In this document: in pieces, positions 1 through 5,891 of the stretch | How positions within the stretch are numbered: position 1 is the first letter of the stretch | Layout of the letters: every line of letters begins with the position of its first letter | NCBI GenBank assembly: GCA_012514225.1 | Contig: JAAZAQ010000288.1 | Span: 1 to 5,891 of the forward strand | Origin: Clostridiales bacterium | GTDB lineage: Bacteria > Bacillota > Clostridia > Christensenellales > Aristaeellaceae | Length of the DNA stretch: 5,891 bases | Direction: 5' to 3' | Notes under the pieces: generated by a model | What the model was told of the DNA's origin: nothing | The model's input: only the letters and a program-made list of their open reading frames with translations | The model's database searches: none | Position numbers and translations under genes: made by a program

Positions 1-488
1 AGCTTGACCTCGCCCGCGAGGGCGCGGCTGTTCAATTCGGTCACGCACAGCGGGAACTGGGCGTTGTGGACGACGAGGCCGACGGCGCCGGACATTGTCA
101 GCGGCTGGCAAACGCCGGATGCCGCCGCCATCGGCGCAGCCAGGGGGACGCCGGGCAGCACGGTTACCGCGTCCGGCGCGCGGGCGATCAGCAGCCGGAC
201 GGTCTCGTCCGCAGACGGGTCGGCGACCGTGTAGCACAGCGGGCCTTCCTCCGCCAGCGCGAGCAGCCGGCCGACAGCGGCCTCCGTGAACGCGTCGAAG
301 TCCGCGCTTTCCCGGTACAGGCTGTCCAGGGAGCCAAAGCGCAGGCCTTCCGCTTTGAGCCAGTCGAGTACCGCGTGGCGGGCGGTGCGCGCCAGCACCC
401 GGGGCGCAGCCTTGAGCGCCCGCATCGCGCCCAGGGTCAGCAAATCCGGAGAGCCGGGCCCCAGCGCAACGACGGTTATCGGGTTCAT
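1..488 (-). CDS. yabN: YabN-like protein, N-terminal tetrapyrrole-methylase-like domain (partial, 3' end beyond left edge)
   Basis: The frame opens with ATG at 488 and stays open for 162 codons to the left edge, so only the N-terminal part is visible. Residues 4-20 carry the glycine-rich first strand and loop of tetrapyrrole (corrin/porphyrin) methylases, ITVVALGPGSPDLLTLG. A second glycine turn, VLPGVP, lies at 110-115, and the visible part ends in GEVK (159-162), matching the ASEVKL region that I recall from B. subtilis YabN. In that family (about 480-490 residues) the methylase-like domain is followed by a MazG nucleoside-triphosphate pyrophosphohydrolase domain; this would lie outside the window and is inferred. 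The start overlaps the upstream flippase stop as ATGA and has a strong ribosome binding site, so the two are very likely co-translated. An oddity is the second family motif, normally a G-D/S/H-P loop, which here reads VADPS (88-92) and appears about two residues shorter. A stand-alone methylase-like protein is the alternative. Substrate unknown. Confidence 0.78.
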   Translation of the reverse strand, partial: MNPITVVALGPGSPDLLTLGAMRALKAAPRVLARTARHAVLDWLKAEGLRFGSLDSLYRESADFDAFTEAAVGRLLALAEEGPLCYTVADPSADETVRLLIARAPDAVTVLPGVPLAAPMAAASGVCQPLTMSGAVGLVVHNAQFPLCVTELNSRALAGEVK

Positions 489-2068
489 ATAGCCCCCTTC
501 CTGAAGCGCGCGGGCAGGTCGCTGCGCTTGAGCGCCCCGATTTTAAAGGCCGCCGCGAAGTACAAAACCGCCGCCAGCGCCATCACCAGGAGCATGACCG
601 GCCAGCTGCGGCGGAGCGGCCCGGACAGCCACAGCGACAGGGCGAAAACCGGAACGGCCATCACAAGCGTCGCCGCCGCCGGCCGCAGCAGGAAATCCAT
701 CCAGTCGATTTTCATCAGTGCGTGGCGGGCGACAAAGTACAGGTTCAAGCCTCCGCTGATGAGGTAGCAGGCCAAGGACGCCCAAGGCGCGCCGAAAATG
801 TTGACGGCGGGAAACTGGACGGCGGAATAGTTGAAGATGATTTTGACGACCACGCCGAGGAACAGCGTATACATGGGGATGCGCTGCCTGTACAGCCCCT
901 GCAGGATGCCGCTGGTCGCTTGCACGAGGGTGAACACCGCGATAGTCATCGCGCTGACGGACAAGAGCTGCCCTCCCAGGCGAAGCATCTCCGGCGAGTA
1001 GCGGCGATGGAACAGCAGCGTGAGGATGGGCTCCGCCAGGAGGCTCATGCCCACCGAGGAGGGCAGCCCGATGACCGAAGCCAGCCTGAGACCGGCCGCC
1101 GCGTCCCGCCGGATGCCGGAGGCGTCGCCCTGGGCGCGCTTCGCGGAAATGGAAGGCACCAGGTTGCTGGACATCGCCATGGCCAGGGCGGTGGGCACGT
1201 TGATGAGGGAGATGACCAGCCCCACGTAGATGCCGTAGCGGGACAACGCCTCCTGCTCGGGCAGGTAGGCTTTCATCATGCGGACGAGCATGAAGCTGTC
1301 CACCGTGCTGGCCAGGGGCACGATGCAGGCGCCGATGGTGATGGGCACAGCTGTAAAGAGCAGTTCCCGCGAAATACTCCGGCGGCCTTCCGGCACGCTT
1401 TCGTCCCGTGCTTCCAGGCGGCGGATGCCAGGGCGGACGAAGAGATAGTCCGCGTACATGTACAGCAGGGCGGCCGCCTCGGCCAGGGAGGTGCCCAGGA
1501 GCGCCCCGGCAACGCCATAGGCATAGCCGCCTTTCAGCGTGAAAGCGTGCGCCAGGGGCAGCGCGACGGCCACCTTGCCCACCTGCTCGATCAACTGGCT
1601 GACGGCGGTGGGCCACATGCGCCGCTGACCCTGCATATAGCCGCGAAAGGCGCTCATCACGCAGACCAGCAGCAGGCTGGGCGCGATGGCCATGAATCCC
1701 ATCTTCGATTCCAGCGTGCCGGTCGCCTGGGCAAAGCTGCCGGAGAACAGCAGCATCAACAAGGTGCTGACAAGGCCCAGGACGCCCAGGAGCGCCAGGG
1801 AGATGCGGAAGACCCGGCCGGAATTGCGCACCTGGCCACGGGCCAGGCGGTTGGCGACCATGCGGGAGACCGCCACGGGCAAGCCGGCGGAGGAGATGGT
1901 CAGCATGAGGTTGTACGAGGGGAACACCTGATTGTAGACGCCCAGGCCTTCCGGTCCAATCAGGTTGGCCAGGGGAATCAGGTAGAGGACGCCGACCACC
2001 TTGCAGATGAGCCCGGCGACGCCCAGGATGGAAATGCCCCCGACGAGGGAGCGCTGCCTTTGTGTCAT
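485..2068 (-). CDS. SpoVB/YabM-family polysaccharide (lipid-linked oligosaccharide) flippase, MOP superfamily
   Basis: This 527-residue protein is hydrophobic throughout, with roughly 13-14 predicted membrane segments by eye (for example 16-36, 88-109, 124-140, 160-175, 240-256, 278-300, 326-352, 365-382, 398-414, 425-446, 462-481, 488-508). The N-terminal half has family landmarks of the PST/SpoVB branch: GPEGLGVYNQ (38-47), SSAGLPVAVSRMVA (59-72) and FRGYMQGQ (141-148) followed by PTAVSQLIEQ (153-162). Length fits SpoVB, YabM and related proteins (about 510-550). Family members move undecaprenyl-linked sugars or peptidoglycan precursors across the membrane; SpoVB acts in spore-cortex synthesis. 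The exact substrate here cannot be read from sequence. An in-frame TAA lies 12 nt upstream of the ATG at 2068, so the start cannot lie further out. No good Shine-Dalgarno precedes it. It follows the gyrA terminator, and the gene overlaps the YabN-like start by 4 nt, which favours a YabM assignment over SpoVB or a MurJ (YtgP) role. Confidence 0.9.
   Translation of the reverse strand: MTQRQRSLVGGISILGVAGLICKVVGVLYLIPLANLIGPEGLGVYNQVFPSYNLMLTISSAGLPVAVSRMVANRLARGQVRNSGRVFRISLALLGVLGLVSTLLMLLFSGSFAQATGTLESKMGFMAIAPSLLLVCVMSAFRGYMQGQRRMWPTAVSQLIEQVGKVAVALPLAHAFTLKGGYAYGVAGALLGTSLAEAAALLYMYADYLFVRPGIRRLEARDESVPEGRRSISRELLFTAVPITIGACIVPLASTVDSFMLVRMMKAYLPEQEALSRYGIYVGLVISLINVPTALAMAMSSNLVPSISAKRAQGDASGIRRDAAAGLRLASVIGLPSSVGMSLLAEPILTLLFHRRYSPEMLRLGGQLLSVSAMTIAVFTLVQATSGILQGLYRQRIPMYTLFLGVVVKIIFNYSAVQFPAVNIFGAPWASLACYLISGGLNLYFVARHALMKIDWMDFLLRPAAATLVMAVPVFALSLWLSGPLRRSWPVMLLVMALAAVLYFAAAFKIGALKRSDLPARFRKGAI
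493..502 (-). promoter_or_regulatory. Ribosome binding site for the YabN-like gene
   Basis: On the minus strand the sequence AGGAAGGGGG ends 4 nt before the ATG at 488, and its AGGAAGG core ends 7 nt before it, a good Shine-Dalgarno position. It lies inside the last codons of the flippase gene. With the ATGA stop/start overlap it fixes this ATG as the start and supports translational coupling. Confidence 0.75.
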
Positions 2069-2074
2069 ACGCGC

Positions 2075-2103
2075 ATCTTACATCATGCCCCAGGTCAAGG
2101 CAA
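2075..2103 (-). promoter_or_regulatory. Candidate sigma-A-type promoter for the flippase-yabN unit
   Basis: On the minus strand a -35-like TTGCCT (2103-2098) and a -10-like TAAGAT (2080-2075) are separated by exactly 17 nt; each box matches four of six consensus bases. Only six bases lie between the -10 box and the ATG at 2068, so a start at the usual distance would fall on the A of the ATG, giving a leaderless mRNA. The gyrA terminator just upstream means this unit needs its own promoter. Prediction by eye; a sigma-factor-specific or distant promoter remains possible. Confidence 0.4.
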
Positions 2104-2117
2104 TCGGGGCGGGCGAC

Positions 2118-2145
2118 AAAAAACAGGGGCGACCGCCCCTGTTTT
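2118..2145 (-). terminator. Intrinsic (rho-independent) terminator of the gyrB-gyrA transcript
   Basis: Two perfect 12-base arms, AAAACAGGGGCG and CGCCCCTGTTTT, face each other across only 2 nt. In RNA the innermost pair opens, leaving a GC-rich hairpin with a 4-nt GGUC loop. On the minus strand the stem runs into six consecutive U (2123-2118), which also pair with the A-run on the other side. The hairpin begins 16 nt after the gyrA stop. Read on the plus strand it has only four U and no gene ends there, so its working direction is minus. Confidence 0.92.
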
Positions 2146-2161
2146 CACCGCCGGGAGCCCG

Positions 2162-4702
2162 TCAGAACCCGTTTTCCGGCGTTTCCCCGTCTCCCAGGTC
2201 CGCGCCCGGGTGCTCCTCCGGTTCAAAAGGCCCCAGGTTTTCGTCTTCGGCGGAGGTTTCCTCCGCGCCTTCCTCCGGCAATTCCGGCTCGGCGCGGGCG
2301 ACGTCCACGATTTTGCTGCCCTTCGCCACGTTCATCAGCCGCACGCCCTGGGCGGAGCGGCCGGTCTCGCGGATTTTTCCGGCGTCTGTGCGGATGATGA
2401 TGCCTTCGTCGGTGATGAGCATCACGTCCTCGTCGTCCCGGACCATCAATAGCGCCGCCAGCAGGCCGGTCTTCTTCGTCAGGTTCATGGCCTTGATGCC
2501 CTTGCCCCCGCGGTTCGTCGTGCGGTAGAGCGCCGGGTCGCTGCGCTTGCCGTAGCCCAGCTCGGTGACGCAGAGAACCTGCGTGTCCTCCTCGAGCGTC
2601 GCCAGGGAGATGACCTCGTCCCCCTTGTCCAGGCGGATGCCGCGCACGCCCATGCTGTTGCGGCTGGTGGCGCGGATTTGCCCGTCCTCAAAGCGGATGG
2701 CGCGGCCCAGGCGCGTGCCCAGCATCACCTCGCCGCCCTCCAGCAGCGCGGCGCCGACCAGCGCGTCGTCCTCCCGGAGGCGGATGGCGATGATGCCGGA
2801 GCGGCGGATGCTGCGGTATTCCGCGAGCGGCGTTTTCTTCAGCAGCCCGCCGCGCGTCGCCATCAGCAGGAACCGGCCTTCCCGGTCCTCGGCGGGCAGG
2901 GGAAGCATGCCGGTCACCTTTTCGTCGGGCATCAGCGGCAGGACGTTGACGATGGCCGTGCCCCGTGCCGACCGGCCGGCCTCCGGGATTTCATAGCACT
3001 TCAGGCTGTAGGCGCGCCCGCGGTCGGTGAAGAACAGCAATTCGTCATGGGAATGGACGGTGTACAGCTGCTCAGTGACGTCCTCGTCCTTCAGGCCCTG
3101 GGCCGTGACACCCTTGCCGCCGCGATGCTGGGTGCGGTAGGTGGACTGCGCGAGGCGCTTGACGTAGCCCAGGCGGGACAGGGTGACCACCATGTCGTCC
3201 CGGGTGATGAGCTCCTCCATGTCGATCTCGCCTTCCACGGCGGAGATTTCCGTGCGGCGGGCGTCCGAGAAACGGTCGCGGATGAGGGCCAGCTCCTCCT
3301 TGATGACCCGCATGAGCAGGCCGTGGTCCGAGAGGATGCTGTTGAAATAGGCGATGGCCTTGTTCAGTTCGTCAAACTCGGCCTGCAGCTTGTCGGCCTC
3401 CAGGTTGGTCAGCCGGGCCAGGCGCATGTCCAGGATGGCCTGGGCCTGCTTGTCGGAGAAATCGAAGCTTTCCATCAGGCCCTGCTTGGCCTCGGCCGTG
3501 TCCTTGGAGGAGCGGATGAGGTGGACGATGGCGTCGATATTGTCCAGCGCCTTGAGCAAACCCTCCAGGATGTGCGCGCGGGCGAGGGACTTGTCCAGAT
3601 CGTAGCGGGTGCGGCGGGTGACCACGTCCTCCTGGTGGCGGATGTAGTGCCCGATCATCTCCCGGAGGGTGAGCAGCCGCGGCTGGCCGTCCACCAGCGC
3701 CAGCATGATGGCGCCGAAGGTTTCCTGCAGCTGGGTGTGCTTGAACAGGTAGTTGAGCACCACGCTGCTTTGCGCCTGCTGCTTCAGGTCGATGACCACG
3801 CGCATGCCGTCGCGGTCCGACTCGTCGCGGATGTCGGAGATGCCCTCCAGCCGCTTGGCGTGCACCAGCTCGGCAATTTTGGTGATCAGCCGCGCCTTGT
3901 TGACCATGTAGGGCAGTTCGGTGATTAGGATGCGGTTGCGCCCGTTGGGCAGCGTTTCCACCTCGGTCCTGGCGCGCACCACGATGCGGCCGCGGCCGGT
4001 GAAATAGGCCTCCCGGATGCCGGAGCGGCCCAGGATGACGGCGCCGGTCGGGAAGTCCGGCCCCTTGACGTGCTCCATCAGGCCGTCCAGGTCCAGGTCC
4101 GGGTTGTCGATCATCGCGATGGTGCCCGAAATGACCTCGCCCAGGTTGTGGGGCGGCACGTTGGTCGCCATGCCCACCGCGATGCCCGAGGAGCCGTTGA
4201 GCAGCAGGTTGGGGAAGCGGCTGGGCAGCACGGCGGGCTGCATCAGGGACTCGTCGAAGTTCGGGTAGAAATCCACCGTGTCCTTGTCGATTTCCCCGAT
4301 GAGGTGGGCGGCGATTTTGCTCATACGCGCCTCGGTGTAGCGCATGGCGGCGGCCTGGTCGCCGTCCACGGAGCCGAAGTTGCCCTGGCCGTCCACCAGC
4401 AGGTAGCGGATGGAGAAATCCTGCGCGAGGCGCACCATCGCGTCGTAGACGGAGGACTCGCCGTGGGGATGGTACTTGCCCAGCACGTCCCCGACGATGC
4501 GGGCGCTTTTGCGGTAGGGCTTGTCGCTGGTCATGCCCAGCTCGTTCATCGCGTAGAGGATGCGCCGGTGGACGGGTTTGAGGCCGTCGCGCACGTCCGG
4601 CAGCGCCCGGTTGACAATGACCGCCATGGAATAGGCGATGAAGGACCGTTTGACCTCGTGCTCCAGCTCGGTGGGAATCAGCCTGTCTTTTATCTCGCTC
4701 AT
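2162..4702 (-). CDS. gyrA: DNA gyrase subunit A
   Basis: GyrA cuts and rejoins DNA in the A2B2 gyrase that introduces negative supercoils using ATP. The 846-residue protein is full length for the family. Its winged-helix/tower breakage-reunion region (about 1-490) has [14 protein letters not shown] (34-47), the quinolone region [10 protein letters not shown] (78-87) and the catalytic Tyr122 in RYTEAR, with numbering that happens to coincide with E. coli through this region. Ile174, the DNA-intercalating residue, is present. The C-terminal beta-pinwheel (about 500-804) contains a GyrA box, QHRGGKG (525-531), which identifies gyrase rather than topoisomerase IV ParC, plus a second NRGGKG turn at 730-735. 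Residues 805-846 form a very acidic tail. The ATG at 4702 is preceded by AGCAGG at a 7-nt spacing, 29 nt after the gyrB stop, so the two genes form an operon closed by the terminator at 2145-2118. Ser83 and Asp87, the main quinolone contacts, are retained; position 82 is Glu. Confidence 0.98.
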   Translation of the reverse strand: MSEIKDRLIPTELEHEVKRSFIAYSMAVIVNRALPDVRDGLKPVHRRILYAMNELGMTSDKPYRKSARIVGDVLGKYHPHGESSVYDAMVRLAQDFSIRYLLVDGQGNFGSVDGDQAAAMRYTEARMSKIAAHLIGEIDKDTVDFYPNFDESLMQPAVLPSRFPNLLLNGSSGIAVGMATNVPPHNLGEVISGTIAMIDNPDLDLDGLMEHVKGPDFPTGAVILGRSGIREAYFTGRGRIVVRARTEVETLPNGRNRILITELPYMVNKARLITKIAELVHAKRLEGISDIRDESDRDGMRVVIDLKQQAQSSVVLNYLFKHTQLQETFGAIMLALVDGQPRLLTLREMIGHYIRHQEDVVTRRTRYDLDKSLARAHILEGLLKALDNIDAIVHLIRSSKDTAEAKQGLMESFDFSDKQAQAILDMRLARLTNLEADKLQAEFDELNKAIAYFNSILSDHGLLMRVIKEELALIRDRFSDARRTEISAVEGEIDMEELITRDDMVVTLSRLGYVKRLAQSTYRTQHRGGKGVTAQGLKDEDVTEQLYTVHSHDELLFFTDRGRAYSLKCYEIPEAGRSARGTAIVNVLPLMPDEKVTGMLPLPAEDREGRFLLMATRGGLLKKTPLAEYRSIRRSGIIAIRLREDDALVGAALLEGGEVMLGTRLGRAIRFEDGQIRATSRNSMGVRGIRLDKGDEVISLATLEEDTQVLCVTELGYGKRSDPALYRTTNRGGKGIKAMNLTKKTGLLAALLMVRDDEDVMLITDEGIIIRTDAGKIRETGRSAQGVRLMNVAKGSKIVDVARAEPELPEEGAEETSAEDENLGPFEPEEHPGADLGDGETPENGF

Positions 4703-4731
4703 CTTTCAGCCTGCTCGTTCTTGGTATCGCT

Positions 4732-5891
<1,160 letters not shown>

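Noticed and set aside
66..767. Plus-strand frame of 233 codons covering the left end
   Set aside because: It is antisense to the YabN-like gene and the flippase 3' end. The product is Arg/Gln/Ala-rich without motifs, while the minus-strand frame shows clear tetrapyrrole-methylase motifs.
543..1616. 357-codon minus-strand frame inside the flippase gene
   Set aside because: It is an out-of-frame shadow, rich in Arg, Gly, His and Pro. The flippase frame gives coherent membrane segments and family motifs over the same bases.
2065..2076. Tiny upstream frame ATG CGC GTA TGA overlapping the flippase start
   Set aside because: A three-codon frame without a ribosome site. If the predicted promoter is right it would not even be transcribed.
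722..2452. 576-codon open frame on the plus strand, antisense to the flippase and the end of gyrA
   Set aside because: It runs straight across the terminator and intergenic gap. Its product is a low-complexity His/Gln/Gly/Asp/Ala mix with no recognisable domain. Long antisense frames are expected opposite GC-rich genes with G/C-biased third positions.
2678..3928. 416-codon plus-strand frame opposite gyrA
   Set aside because: It lies entirely antisense to conserved GyrA coding sequence, has the same biased composition, and shows no family resemblance.

Overview
The window is a stretch of ordinary bacterial core chromosome, read entirely from the minus strand. It is GC-rich (by eye clearly above 60%) and very compact. 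The gene content points to a GC-rich member of the Firmicutes, probably Clostridia-like: GyrB lacks the long insertion near its C-terminus seen in E. coli GyrB, the GyrA and GyrB sequences read like Gram-positive versions, and a SpoVB/YabM-type flippase directly precedes a YabN-type gene, a pair known from Bacillus subtilis. Finer taxonomy cannot be read from this sequence.

Layout in the direction of transcription (right to left): the 3' part of gyrB enters at the right edge and ends at 4732. After 29 nt comes complete gyrA (4702 to 2162), followed 16 nt after its stop by a strong intrinsic terminator (2145-2118). The 93-nt gap 2069-2161 also holds a candidate promoter for a second unit: a 527-residue polytopic flippase-family gene (2068 to 485), whose stop overlaps by 4 nt (ATGA) the start of a YabN-like tetrapyrrole-methylase-domain gene that runs off the left edge (488 to 1).

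Functionally there are two modules. GyrB and GyrA together form the A2B2 DNA gyrase that introduces negative supercoils. In bacteria this pair often lies close to dnaA and oriC, so an origin-proximal location is likely but not shown here. The second module couples a MOP-superfamily lipid-linked-sugar flippase candidate with a protein of the YabN family (N-terminal SAM-dependent methylase-like domain, usually fused to a MazG pyrophosphohydrolase domain that would lie beyond the left edge).

No mobile element, CRISPR array, tRNA, rRNA or undescribed multi-gene system is visible. The points most worth checking are an Asn at the GyrB position equivalent to E. coli Asp426, where Asp-to-Asn is a known quinolone-resistance change; a degenerate methylase motif in the YabN-like protein; and a promoter placement that would make the flippase mRNA leaderless.
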